64,000 nucleotides of DNA from Alloprevotella sp. (GTDB lineage Bacteria; Bacteroidota; Bacteroidia; Bacteroidales; Bacteroidaceae), in the NCBI GenBank assembly GCA_017477205.1, contig JAFUXE010000023.1, positions 28,833 through 92,832 on the forward strand, read 5' to 3'. Each line of letters opens with the position of its first letter. Position 1 is the stretch's first letter. Below are positions 49,778 through 62,384 of this stretch, one piece after another. A program made the translations under genes and the position numbers. The notes under the pieces were generated by a model. That model did no database searches. It had not been told where the DNA came from and saw only the letters and a program-made list of their open reading frames with translations.

Positions 49778-51757
49778 TCAGTCTTCATGCTTTAAAAAAC
49801 GAATGCCCTGCAAACGCAGGGCATTTATGATACAGAGGAGCATCACTCCGACGTCGGCGAACACGGCCATCCACATGGCGGCAACGCCGAAGGCGGCAAG
49901 CAGGAGTACGGCGAGCTTCACACCGATGGCCAGGACGATGTTCTGCCGCGCTATGCGCAGCGTGCGGCGGCTGATGCTGACGGCGGCGGGGAGCTTCATG
50001 GGGTTGTCGTCCATGAGGACAACGTCGGCGGCCTCGATGGCGGCATCGCTGCCCAGTCCTCCCATGGCGATGCCCACGTCGGCACGGGCCAGTACGGGAG
50101 CATCGTTGATGCCGTCGCCGACGAAGGCCAGGTGCCCGGCCTCGCCGTCCCGCATGAGCTGCTCCACGTGCTGCACCTTGTCGGCGGGCAGCAGTTGGGA
50201 GAAGTATTCCGTGATGCCGAGGCGCCCGGCCACCTCATCGGCCACTTCGCGGCGGTCGCCCGTGAGCATGACGATGCGGCGGATGCCCTCGGCGCGGAGT
50301 GCTGCCACGGCTCCCTCGCTGCCCTCGCGCGGCGTGTCGCCGCAGACGATGTGCCCGGCGTAGGTGCCGTCGATGGCTACGTGGACGATGGTGCCGACGT
50401 GCGAGCAGTCGCGCCACTCGGCACCGATGGCCTCCATCATCTTGGCATTTCCCACGCACACCACTTTATCCCCCACACGCGCACGAACGCCCTGGCCCGC
50501 AATCTCCTCCACGTCGGTGATGCTGCAACCGTCGGTGGCCTCCTCGGGGAAGGCCTCGCGCAGGGCGGCACCGATGGGGTGCGTGGAGAAGTGCTCTACG
50601 TGGGCTGCCAGATGCAGCAGGCCTTCAGCGTCGATGTCCTTGGGATGTACCGCCGTCACGGAGAAGCGTCCGCGGGTGAGCGTGCCAGTCTTGTCAAAGA
50701 CGATGGTGTTGAGGCGTGCAAGCAGGTCGATATAGGCGGAGCCCTTTATGAGGATGCCGCGCCGCGAGGCTGCACCGATGCCGCCGAAGAACGTCAGGGG
50801 AACGCTGATGACGAGGGCGCAGGGGCAGGAGACGATGAGGAACATCAGGGCGCGGTATATCCACGTGGGCAGTGCCTCGGCATAGGAAGTAGCGAAGAAG
50901 GGCGACAGGAAGGCGAGCAGCAGGGCGGCGCCCACGACGATGGGCGTATAGATACGGGCAAAGCGCGTGATGAAGGCTTCGCTGCGCGACTTCCGCTCTG
51001 CGGCGTTCTCGACGAGTTCGATGATTTTCGTGGCCGTGCTCTCTCCGTACCCCTTCGTCGTGCGTATGCGCAGCACGCCGTTCAGGTTCACGCATCCCGA
51101 CGCCACGCTCTCGCCCTCCTCGACGTCGCGGGGCAGGCTTTCGCCCGTCAGGGCTACGGTGTCGAGCGAGGAACGTCCCTGGACGACGATGCCGTCAAGG
51201 GGAATGCGCTCCCCGGGGCGCACGACGACGATGCTGCCGACGGCCACCTCCGAAGGTGCGGCGTCGGTTTCCGTCCCTGAGCTCTCAACGTGCGCCACGT
51301 CGGGGCGTATCTCCATGAGGCAGGAGATGCTGCGGCGACTGCGTCCCTCGGCATAGCCCTCCAGCATCTCGCCCACCCGGAAGAAGAGCATGACGAAGAC
51401 GGCTTCGGGAAATTCCGTCTCGGCACCGGGCAGGAAGCCGATGGCGAGGGCTCCGACCGTGGCGACGGTCATGAGGAAATGCTCGTTGAAGACGTCGCCG
51501 TGAAGGATGCCCTCTGCGGCTTCGCGGAGGGTGCCGCCGCCGGCGATGAGGTAGGGGACGAGATATACGAGCAGCAGCTGCCACGTGGGCAGTTGCAGGG
51601 TGCGCTGGACGGCATAGGCGGCTGCCAGCAGCAGGGCGGCCGCGCAGACTTGCAGCAGCCCTCTGCGCAGGGAACCGTGTTCGTCGTGATGGTGTTCGTG
51701 ATGATGGCAGCTACAGCCGCAGGAGTTTCCGCAAGAACATGAATGATGATGTGACAT
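49778..51757 (-). CDS. Zinc/cadmium/lead-type P1B ATPase
   Basis: 659 residues from MSHHHSCSCGNSCGCSCHHH; the His/Cys-rich N-terminal tail can bind metal. Eight membrane segments carry the CPC motif (Cys311 and Cys313 in SCPCALVISVP). DKTGTLTRG gives the phosphorylated Asp355, and GDGINDAPVLARADVG the hinge. This is a P1B-2 type exporter of Zn2+, Cd2+ or Pb2+ from the cytoplasm. The earlier in-frame start overlaps the promoter and was rejected. TACTTTTG lies about 16 bases before the start with a dyad operator beyond. Its last codons contain a terminator-like hairpin. Confidence 0.92.
   Translation of the reverse strand: MSHHHSCSCGNSCGCSCHHHEHHHDEHGSLRRGLLQVCAAALLLAAAYAVQRTLQLPTWQLLLVYLVPYLIAGGGTLREAAEGILHGDVFNEHFLMTVATVGALAIGFLPGAETEFPEAVFVMLFFRVGEMLEGYAEGRSRRSISCLMEIRPDVAHVESSGTETDAAPSEVAVGSIVVVRPGERIPLDGIVVQGRSSLDTVALTGESLPRDVEEGESVASGCVNLNGVLRIRTTKGYGESTATKIIELVENAAERKSRSEAFITRFARIYTPIVVGAALLLAFLSPFFATSYAEALPTWIYRALMFLIVSCPCALVISVPLTFFGGIGAASRRGILIKGSAYIDLLARLNTIVFDKTGTLTRGRFSVTAVHPKDIDAEGLLHLAAHVEHFSTHPIGAALREAFPEEATDGCSITDVEEIAGQGVRARVGDKVVCVGNAKMMEAIGAEWRDCSHVGTIVHVAIDGTYAGHIVCGDTPREGSEGAVAALRAEGIRRIVMLTGDRREVADEVAGRLGITEYFSQLLPADKVQHVEQLMRDGEAGHLAFVGDGINDAPVLARADVGIAMGGLGSDAAIEAADVVLMDDNPMKLPAAVSISRRTLRIARQNIVLAIGVKLAVLLLAAFGVAAMWMAVFADVGVMLLCIINALRLQGIRFLKHED
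49794..49825 (-). terminator. Terminator-like hairpin inside the end of the P-ATPase gene
   Basis: On the minus strand AATGCCCTGC, TTTG and GCAGGGCATT form a hairpin (49802-49825), followed by CG and TTTTTT (49794-49799). It lies upstream of the ATPase stop codon at 49778-49780. On the plus strand it follows the SDR stop but has only a short T run. Confidence 0.6.
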
Positions 51758-51763
51758 GATGTG

Positions 51764-51812
51764 TGTGTTTATGTGCTGCAAAAGTACGGCGGGCGGGCTG
51801 CAACTCGGTTGC
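51764..51812 (-). promoter_or_regulatory. P-ATPase promoter with dyad operator
   Basis: On the minus strand a TACTTTTG -7 box lies just before the start codon. About 17 bases beyond it, TGCAACTCGGTTGCA (51798-51812) is a dyad with six-base perfect arms around three bases. It is a candidate operator for a metal-responsive repressor or activator; the regulator itself is not in the window. Confidence 0.5.
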
Positions 51813-51859
51813 AAAGATATTTTTTATCCTGAAAGGAGCTGCGGCTACGTATTTTTCCT

Positions 51860-51867
51860 TATTTTTG
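51860..51867 (+). promoter_or_regulatory. -7 box of the GH2 gene at 51887
   Basis: TATTTTTG matches TAnnTTTG, 20 bases before the start codon. No clear TTTG partner at the normal distance. Confidence 0.45.
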
Positions 51868-51886
51868 CAACGCAAAAGAATTCATC

Positions 51887-54800
51887 ATGAAAACGAAAAC
51901 CTTTCTTCTTATGTCAGGACTTCTGATGTCCGCAGTCATGAATGCGCAGCCGCTGGCCGGTTATTTCTATGGTAACGACGCCGCCCCGACGGGCTGGGAG
52001 TGGCAAAGCCCCGATTCCCTCGGCTACAACAAGCTGCAGCCCCACGCCTACTTCTTCAACTTTGCCGACGCAGAGACGGCGCAGCGCGTGCTGCCCGAGC
52101 ACTCCGCGTACGTAAAGAGCCTGACGGACAAGCGCTGGCGCTTCCACTGGGTGAAGCAGCCCTCGGAGCGCCCGCAGGACTTCTTCCGCACGGACTTCGA
52201 CGACTCCTCGTGGGCGGAGGAATGGCTCCCGATGTGCTGGAACACGGCCGGGCGCCAGAGCGACGGCACGTGGAAGTACGGCCGCCCCATCTACTCGAAC
52301 CAGCGCGTCATCTTCCAGCACACATGGCCAAGGAAGGACGACTGGCGCGGCGGTGTCATGCGCCCTGCTCCGAAGGACTGGCTCGTCAGCGAGTTTCCCA
52401 ACGAGGTGGGCTCCTACCGCCGCACGTTCAGCGTGCCCAAGGAATGGGATGGTCGCGAGGTGTACATCAACTTCGACGGCGTGGACAGCTTCTTCTACCT
52501 CTGGGTGAACGGCAAGTATGTAGGCTTCGCCAAGAACTCCCGCAACCTTGCCGAGTTCGACATCACGGCCTTCCTGAACAAGAAAGGTGACAACGTCGTG
52601 GCCGTGGAGGTATATCGCAACTCCGACGGCAGCTTCCTGGAGAGCCAGGACATGTTCCGCCTGCCGGGCATCTTCCGCCAGGTGTATCTCACGGCGAAGC
52701 CCAAGGTGCAGGTGAGCGACGTCGTGGCCATCCCCTCCTACGAGGACGAGGCTTGCACGCACGCCCTGCTGAACATCACGGCAACGGTGCAGAATCTCAC
52801 GAAGAAGACCGCCGCCGTCAGCGTGGATTACGCGCTCTACGAGGTGGCCCTCTACGGTGACAAGACCACGCCCACGGAGCTTGCCGTGAAAGGCAGCGAG
52901 GCACGTGTGGATGCCAGCGGTACGCTCGTCCTGAAAGCCGAGCTCCACGCGGGCGACGCCGTGAAGCCCTGGAGCGCCGAGCGTCCGCAGCGCTACGTCC
53001 TCGTGGGCCAGCTGAAGGACAAGAAGGGCAACGTCCTTGAAACCTTCTCCACTTATACCGGCTTCCGCCAGGCAGAGCTGCGCAACGTCGCCGCCAAGGA
53101 CGACGAGTTCGGCAAGGCCGGACGCTACTACCTCCTCAACGGCAAGCCCATCAAAATGAAGGGCGTCAACCGCCACGAGACGAACCGTAGCAAGGGACAC
53201 GCCATTGACCACTACCAGATGGAGCGCGAGGTGATGCTGATGAAGCGCGGAAACATCAACCACGTCCGCAACAGCCACTATCCCAACGACCCCTACTGGT
53301 ACTACCTCTGCGACAAGTACGGCATCATGCTGGAGGACGAAGCCAACATCGAGAGCCACGAGTACTACTACTGGGCCGAGAGCCTCAGCCACGTCAAGGA
53401 ATTCCGCAACATGCACGTTGCCCGCAACATGGAAATGGTACATGCCCACGTGAACCATCCCAGCATCCTCATCTGGAGCCTCGGCAACGAGGCCGGCCCG
53501 GGCAAGAACTTCCAGTATGCCTACGACGCCATCAAGGCTTTCGACACCTCCAGGCCCGTGCAGTACGAGCGCGACGAGACGACGGAAATCGTGGACTTCT
53601 ATTCAAACCAGTATCCCGCCGTTGACTGGGTGCGCCAGGCCTGCCAGGGGAACGTGAAAATAAAGTACCCCATGCACATCTCCGAGTACGCCCACTCCAT
53701 GGGCAACGCGCTGGGCAACCTTGTGGATTACTGGGATGCCATCGAAAGCTCCAACTACTGCATGGGCGGTGCCATCTGGGACTGGGTGGACCAGGCTATC
53801 CTCGCCTACGATCCCGCCACGAAAAAGGGCTACAATGGCTACGGCGGCGACTTCCGCGACAAGCCCAACGACGGCATGTTCTGCATGAACGGCATCATGC
53901 GCCCCGACCACTCCGCGAAGCCGCAGTACTACGAAGTGAAGAAGGTGTATCAGAACGTGGGCGTCACGATGGCCGACGCCGCCACGGCAACCATCGAGAT
54001 ATTCAACAAGAACTACTTCACCGACCTTTCCGCCTACGACATCTACTGGAACCTCTGGAAGAACGGCGAGGTCGTCAAGGGCGGCCGTGCCTGCATGGAC
54101 ATTGACGAAGACCTCGGCGGCTACACCCGGGGCAAGTTCTTCCGCCCCATGCTCGGCGTGTCCTCCGGCGGCCGCATGATGCTCATGCAGGAGCTGCTGC
54201 GCGTGGAAGGTGCCGAGAAGGTGGGTCCGCGTGAGCGCCGCCAGTTCCGCCTGGACATTGACCCCGCCAGCCTCGACCCCACGGCAGAATACTTCGTCGA
54301 AGTGCAGTTCTGCCAGAAGGACGCCACGGCGTGGGCCCCCGAGGGCTACGTGCAGATGGAGGAACAGCTCCTCCTGCAAGCTCCCAAGGCCCTGCCCGCC
54401 AAGGCCCCGGAGAAGGGCGAGCTCGCAAAACTCTCAACGGCCGACGGACAGCTCATCTTCACGGGCAAGGACTACGAGGTGGCCTTCGACCAGCAGACGG
54501 GCGAGCTCGTCAGCATGCAGCGCGGCGAGGAATTCTACGTTGCCGAGGACGGCGGCCTGCACCTCGATGCCTTCCGCGCCCCCACGGACAACGACAACTG
54601 GGCCTGCAACGCCTGGGTGCAGAACGGCCTGGACCGCCTGCAGCACCGGGTCACGGACTACGAGAGCACGGGCCTTGCCGACGGCCGCACCTTCGTGCGC
54701 TTCACCGTCAAGAGCCAGGCCGCGCACCCCGCACGCCTCGTCTATAGCAACCGCGACCGCAACCCCGGGGACGTCTATACCGTCGTCGAGGACAAGAACC

Positions 54801-56119
54801 ACGCGTGCGACTTCAAGTTCACCTCCCACCTCGTCTATACCATCTACCCCGACGGAGCCGTCGAACTGCAGTCCGCCATCACTTCCAACAATCCCTCCCT
54901 CGACCTGCCGCGCATCGGCTACTCCATGAAGATGCCCAAGGACTACAACCGTTACGTCTATTATGGTCGCGGTCCCGAAAACAACTACAACGACCGCCGC
55001 ACGGGGCAGTTCGTGGAGACCCACTACCGCCGCATCACGCAGGATCTCCCGCTTCCGAAGCCGCAGGCCATGGGCAATCGCGAGGAAGTGCGCTGGTGCC
55101 AGCTGACGGACATGCGCGGCAACGGCCTGCTCTTCCAGCCCACCGTGAACAGCGCCTCCGCTGCCGACGGCGTCACCGTCATGAGCAGCTCCGCGCTCCC
55201 CTATACGCAGCAGGAACTCATGGGCGCCGCCCACCCCTACCAGCTGCCTGCCAGCAGCGGCACCGTCCTGCACTTTGACGCCAAGGTGACGGGCCTCGGC
55301 GGCAACAGCTGCGGACAGGGAGGCCCCTTCCAGAAGGACCGCGTGAAGGCCGACGGCTACCTGCTCGGCATCCTCATCACGCCCGTCAAGGGTGCCGCCA
55401 CCGAGCGCGACTACGAGCGCGCCATGACGCCCGAGGGCGGACGCAGCCTTGCGCCGTCCCGTCAGGGTGCCGCCCACCCCATCCTCGCCACGCAGGACCG
55501 CATCGGCAACGTGACGCTGACGACCGCCGTGAAGGGAACCATCATGTACTCTGTCAACGACGGCACGCCGCAGGCCTACACGGCCCCCATACCCTTCCGC
55601 CAGGGCGGCACGCTGAAGACGTGGATACAGGCCGGGGAGGACGAATACCCCGCTGCCGACCAGCTCTTCGAGTTTACCTACGAATTTGAGAAGATTCTGA
55701 AGACCGTGCCCCTCGAAGTCATCTACACCAGCAGCTTCGAGCCCGGCGAGGGCGAGGGCAAGCACCTCGTGGACGGCAACCCGCGCACCATCTGGCACAC
55801 GCAGTACGGCGTGACGCTCGCCAAGTACCCCCACTGGGTGGACTTCGACGCCGCACAGCAGCAGCAGATAAAGGGCTTCATCTACACGCCGCGCACGGAC
55901 GGTTCCAACGGCTATGTGAAGGACTACGAGATATACGTCTCGCAGGACAACCGGGAGTGGACGAAGATACACAGCGGCACGTTCCAAAACGACGGACGTC
56001 CGCAGCGGGTACTCTTCTCAAAGCCCGTCAGCGCACGCTACATCCGCTTCTACGCCCTCAACGAACAGAGCGGAGCCGCCTATGCCAGCGGTGCCGAATT
56101 CGGGCTCATCGTGGAATAG
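51887..56119 (+). CDS. Secreted GH2 beta-galactosidase with C-terminal discoidin domain
   Basis: 1410 residues. Signal peptide MKTKTFLLMSGLLMSAVMNA. GH2 order: N-terminal sugar-binding fold (about 55-280), Ig-like linker, catalytic barrel with acid/base Glu535 in WSLGNEAGPG and nucleophile Glu600 in MHISEYAHSMGN, then a beta-galactosidase small-chain domain (about 860-1180). Added C-terminal parts are a chitobiase-type repeat (about 1205-1255) and an F5/8-type discoidin fold (about 1275-1410). It should hydrolyse beta-galactosides at the surface or in the periplasm; exact glycan unknown. Unlike several neighbours it lacks the YDLQGRR tail. Rather GC-rich. Confidence 0.93.
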   Translation: MKTKTFLLMSGLLMSAVMNAQPLAGYFYGNDAAPTGWEWQSPDSLGYNKLQPHAYFFNFADAETAQRVLPEHSAYVKSLTDKRWRFHWVKQPSERPQDFFRTDFDDSSWAEEWLPMCWNTAGRQSDGTWKYGRPIYSNQRVIFQHTWPRKDDWRGGVMRPAPKDWLVSEFPNEVGSYRRTFSVPKEWDGREVYINFDGVDSFFYLWVNGKYVGFAKNSRNLAEFDITAFLNKKGDNVVAVEVYRNSDGSFLESQDMFRLPGIFRQVYLTAKPKVQVSDVVAIPSYEDEACTHALLNITATVQNLTKKTAAVSVDYALYEVALYGDKTTPTELAVKGSEARVDASGTLVLKAELHAGDAVKPWSAERPQRYVLVGQLKDKKGNVLETFSTYTGFRQAELRNVAAKDDEFGKAGRYYLLNGKPIKMKGVNRHETNRSKGHAIDHYQMEREVMLMKRGNINHVRNSHYPNDPYWYYLCDKYGIMLEDEANIESHEYYYWAESLSHVKEFRNMHVARNMEMVHAHVNHPSILIWSLGNEAGPGKNFQYAYDAIKAFDTSRPVQYERDETTEIVDFYSNQYPAVDWVRQACQGNVKIKYPMHISEYAHSMGNALGNLVDYWDAIESSNYCMGGAIWDWVDQAILAYDPATKKGYNGYGGDFRDKPNDGMFCMNGIMRPDHSAKPQYYEVKKVYQNVGVTMADAATATIEIFNKNYFTDLSAYDIYWNLWKNGEVVKGGRACMDIDEDLGGYTRGKFFRPMLGVSSGGRMMLMQELLRVEGAEKVGPRERRQFRLDIDPASLDPTAEYFVEVQFCQKDATAWAPEGYVQMEEQLLLQAPKALPAKAPEKGELAKLSTADGQLIFTGKDYEVAFDQQTGELVSMQRGEEFYVAEDGGLHLDAFRAPTDNDNWACNAWVQNGLDRLQHRVTDYESTGLADGRTFVRFTVKSQAAHPARLVYSNRDRNPGDVYTVVEDKNHACDFKFTSHLVYTIYPDGAVELQSAITSNNPSLDLPRIGYSMKMPKDYNRYVYYGRGPENNYNDRRTGQFVETHYRRITQDLPLPKPQAMGNREEVRWCQLTDMRGNGLLFQPTVNSASAADGVTVMSSSALPYTQQELMGAAHPYQLPASSGTVLHFDAKVTGLGGNSCGQGGPFQKDRVKADGYLLGILITPVKGAATERDYERAMTPEGGRSLAPSRQGAAHPILATQDRIGNVTLTTAVKGTIMYSVNDGTPQAYTAPIPFRQGGTLKTWIQAGEDEYPAADQLFEFTYEFEKILKTVPLEVIYTSSFEPGEGEGKHLVDGNPRTIWHTQYGVTLAKYPHWVDFDAAQQQQIKGFIYTPRTDGSNGYVKDYEIYVSQDNREWTKIHSGTFQNDGRPQRVLFSKPVSARYIRFYALNEQSGAAYASGAEFGLIVE

Positions 56120-56148
56120 GCTGAAAAACAGCCCTAAAACGGCCGGCA

Positions 56149-56220
56149 ACCTTTTGCCTCGTAAAAGCATCAACCTTTTGCCTCGTAAAAGCTATCACCT
56201 TTTACCTCGTAAAAGCTTCA
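56149..56220. repeat. Three 24-base repeats, each a short palindrome
   Basis: Units start at 56149, 56173 and 56197. The core CTTTTACCTCGTAAAAG (third unit) pairs CTTTTAC with GTAAAAG around CTC; the first two have one base change. The array lies behind the GH2 gene and is framed by ACGGCCGG and GGCCGGTTTTTT, which may together serve as a terminator. Confidence 0.75.
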
Positions 56221-56250
56221 GGCCGGTTTTTTGGGGAACAACAAATACAG

Positions 56251-56286
56251 GTGTCCGCCAGAAGTTGTACAGCTTCTGGCGGACAC
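56251..56286. terminator. Perfect inverted repeat, terminator-like
   Basis: GTGTCCGCCAGAAG and CTTCTGGCGGACAC pair perfectly over 14 bases around an eight-base loop. No T run follows on either strand, so efficient intrinsic termination is doubtful. Confidence 0.5.
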
Positions 56287-56294
56287 TCCTAAAA

Positions 56295-56546
56295 ATTAAG
56301 GGACAGGCTATAGCGGCCTGAAAGGCCAGCGACCATCCAGCTCAGGGCAACGCCCTGGGGTATGTTGGGATGCCCGAATCAACGCCCTGAAAGGGCAAAA
56401 GCAACTTCACGCTATGGCTTTTGCCCTTTCAGGGCGAGTTCCTTGTTGCACATGTACCCAGGGCGTTGCCCTGGGTACATGTGCTTGTAGGCCTTTCAGG
56501 CCGTTTCTACGCAGGATTTTCGCAACTCCCGAAGATTAAGGGACAG
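56295..56546. repeat. REPIN-like palindrome module 2 between 12-base direct repeats
   Basis: CGCCCTGAAAGGGCAAAAGC (56383-56402) and its exact reverse complement (56417-56436) form a perfect 20-base inverted repeat. The palindrome ACATGTACCCAGGGC-GTT-GCCCTGGGTACATGT covers 56449-56481. ATTAAGGGACAG occurs at both ends (56295-56306 and 56535-56546). The parts match the module at 828-1015. No ORF is believed here. Confidence 0.8.
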
Positions 56547-56560
56547 ACTTCTGCGGACTA

Positions 56561-56914
56561 CTACAGCTCAATCACGGTGTACGTGACAGGCTTCTCAAGA
56601 CGGGTAGATAGAACGTCATTAACAGAGAACGACTCAGCGTTAAGAAATTTGTAGGGATAAGGATGAGAATTAAGGTTAAACGTTCCCTCCGTGGGATTGC
56701 TTGTGTTAGGGATGATGCTGTAAGCTCCGAACTTCCAAGCTATGACCTGTCCTCTATATGGAATCAAATCGCTGCTTGTCGCGTTAGACTTGACTTTGCC
56801 AAATTGGTACAAGTAGCCGTCGTCGTCGTCATCGTCGCCGCCGCAGGCGGTGAGGGTGAAGGCGCTTGCGGCCAGCATCAGTGCGTAGGCCGCGAAGGAA
56901 ATGAACTTTTTCAT
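56561..56914 (-). CDS. Small lipoprotein with Asp tract
   Basis: 117 residues. Signal MKKFISFAAYALMLAASAFT with lipobox LTAC, then GGDDDDDDGYLYQFG. The remaining 80 residues are probably one beta-rich domain; no known motif. The Asp tract is encoded by a simple GAC/GAT repeat and could vary in length by slippage. Probably outer-membrane or periplasmic. It lies downstream of the NahK-like gene on the same strand behind a repeat-rich leader and may be independently transcribed. Function unknown. Confidence 0.7.
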   Translation of the reverse strand: MKKFISFAAYALMLAASAFTLTACGGDDDDDDGYLYQFGKVKSNATSSDLIPYRGQVIAWKFGAYSIIPNTSNPTEGTFNLNSHPYPYKFLNAESFSVNDVLSTRLEKPVTYTVIEL

Positions 56915-57107
56915 TGGGTTGTTGGTTTTTAGGTTTGTTGGTTTTTAGGTTAAGAGCCCCCTCCCAGCCTCCCCCCTCCGAGGGAGGGGCTTGGGGTGGA
57001 GCTTTGGTTTTTAGGTTTTTTAGGTTTTTGGGTTTTTAGGTTTTTGGGTTAAGAGCTCCCTCCCAGCCTGGGCTGGGAGCGGAGCTTTGGTTTTTAGGTT
57101 TTTGGGT
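56915..57107. repeat. TTTTTAGG repeats and CCCTCCCAGCC palindromes
   Basis: Tandem TTTTTAGG/TTTTTGGG copies alternate with CCCCTCCCAGCC, CTCCGAGGGAGGGG and CAGCCTGGGCTGGG, repeat types seen also at 1216-1268, 31199-31237 and 48.9 kb. In the mRNA sense of the small lipoprotein gene the sequence is A/C-rich. No ORF or clear promoter is seen. Confidence 0.7.
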
Positions 57108-58190
57108 TTATCGGTTGCTGGCGATGAACTCCTTCATCTCCTGCTCATGGCGATCGGCCTCGCAGAAGAGCTTCCACTGGGCGCGGCTGCGCACGAGGTT
57201 GTGCTCGGGATACTGCGTCTTGTAGTAGAGGTCGCCGTCGATGTAGTCGGCCAGGAAGCGCACCGTCTGCATGTAGGGGAAGAGCTTGGCGGCGTAGGGG
57301 AGGTTCTCAATCTCCACGGGCGTGAGGAAGGAGGCGGCTCCCTTCAGGTAGCCCTTGGCGAAGCTCTTGAAGATTTCCATGTTGAAGGTGACGTTCTCCA
57401 GGTTGGGGTCGTCCTCCTTGCCCGTGTTGGCGGCGGAGCGGAGGTAGTCGCCGAAGTCGGAGAAGACGAAATTGGGCATCACGGTGTCGAGGTCGATGAC
57501 GCAGAGCACGTCGCCGTTCTTCTCGAAGAGGATGTTGTCAACCTTCGTGTCGCAGTGGCAGATGCGCTTGGGCAGCAGGCCCTCGCGATAGAGGCGCTCG
57601 CCCTTCGTCATCTCCTCGGCACGGGCCTCGATGGCGTCCACGAGGTCCTGCACTTCGCTGAGGCGGCCGCTCTTGTTGGCCTTCACGGCCTCGCGGAGCT
57701 GCCAGAGGCGGAACTCCATGTTGTGGAAGTCCTTGATGGTTTCGCCGAGCTCCACGGGGATGTCGGCCAGCCAGCTCTGGAACTGTCCGAACGTCTCGCC
57801 CACGATGTAGCTCGTCTCAGGCGTCACCTCCGTCATGGACATCGTGTCCGGGATGAACACCATCACGCGCCAGTATTTCTCGCCGTCGAAGTGGTAGTAC
57901 TTGCCGTCCTTGGCGGGGATGAAGCGCAGGCAGCGGCGCTCGATGTCCTTCTCGCCGGCGAGCTTCTTGCGGATGTGGTCCGTGACGGCCACGATGTTGC
58001 CCATGAGCATATCGACGTCGGGGAAGATGGCGTTGTTGATGTGCTGGAGGACGTAGTCCGGGGCGTCCTGCTCGGCGGTGGTTACCTTGTAGGTCGTGTT
58101 GATGAGGCCGTTTCCGAGCGGCTTCACTTCTTTGACAGTCCCTTGGATGTCAAACTGCGCAACGATTTGTTGCAGGTCTTTTTGTTCCAT
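57108..58190 (-). CDS. NahK-like sugar kinase, aminoglycoside phosphotransferase fold
   Basis: 360 residues. Kinase-like fold with NGLINTTYKV (nucleotide loop), ICHCDTKVDNILFEKNGD (catalytic loop, HxDxxxxN) and CVIDLDTVMPNFVFSDFGDY (metal-binding Asp). This arrangement matches N-acetylhexosamine 1-kinases such as NahK and related Bacteroidetes proteins, which phosphorylate the anomeric hydroxyl of GlcNAc, GalNAc or MurNAc. The partner nucleotidyltransferase is usually adjacent; the one in this window, truncated at base 1, is far away. Cytoplasmic. The upstream GH2 gene ends 12 bases away from its start, so co-transcription is likely and fits galactose or amino-sugar use. Confidence 0.82.
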   Translation of the reverse strand: MEQKDLQQIVAQFDIQGTVKEVKPLGNGLINTTYKVTTAEQDAPDYVLQHINNAIFPDVDMLMGNIVAVTDHIRKKLAGEKDIERRCLRFIPAKDGKYYHFDGEKYWRVMVFIPDTMSMTEVTPETSYIVGETFGQFQSWLADIPVELGETIKDFHNMEFRLWQLREAVKANKSGRLSEVQDLVDAIEARAEEMTKGERLYREGLLPKRICHCDTKVDNILFEKNGDVLCVIDLDTVMPNFVFSDFGDYLRSAANTGKEDDPNLENVTFNMEIFKSFAKGYLKGAASFLTPVEIENLPYAAKLFPYMQTVRFLADYIDGDLYYKTQYPEHNLVRSRAQWKLFCEADRHEQEMKEFIASNR

Positions 58191-58202
58191 GGTGATTATT
58201 GT

Positions 58203-62212
<4,010 letters not shown>

Positions 62213-62384
62213 CAAAAAGGGCTGTGCGGATACCCTGTTCCTGGCCGTATGCTCCGCCCCTCACGTGTGGTGCGAGACAAGAAACGGGCGTTTTTCTTTT
62301 TGTTATGGATTTGTTTTACTACTTTCGCCCGCAGTATAAACAAAAACAAGGTATTCACACAAAAACTTATTCACATCAAAACAA

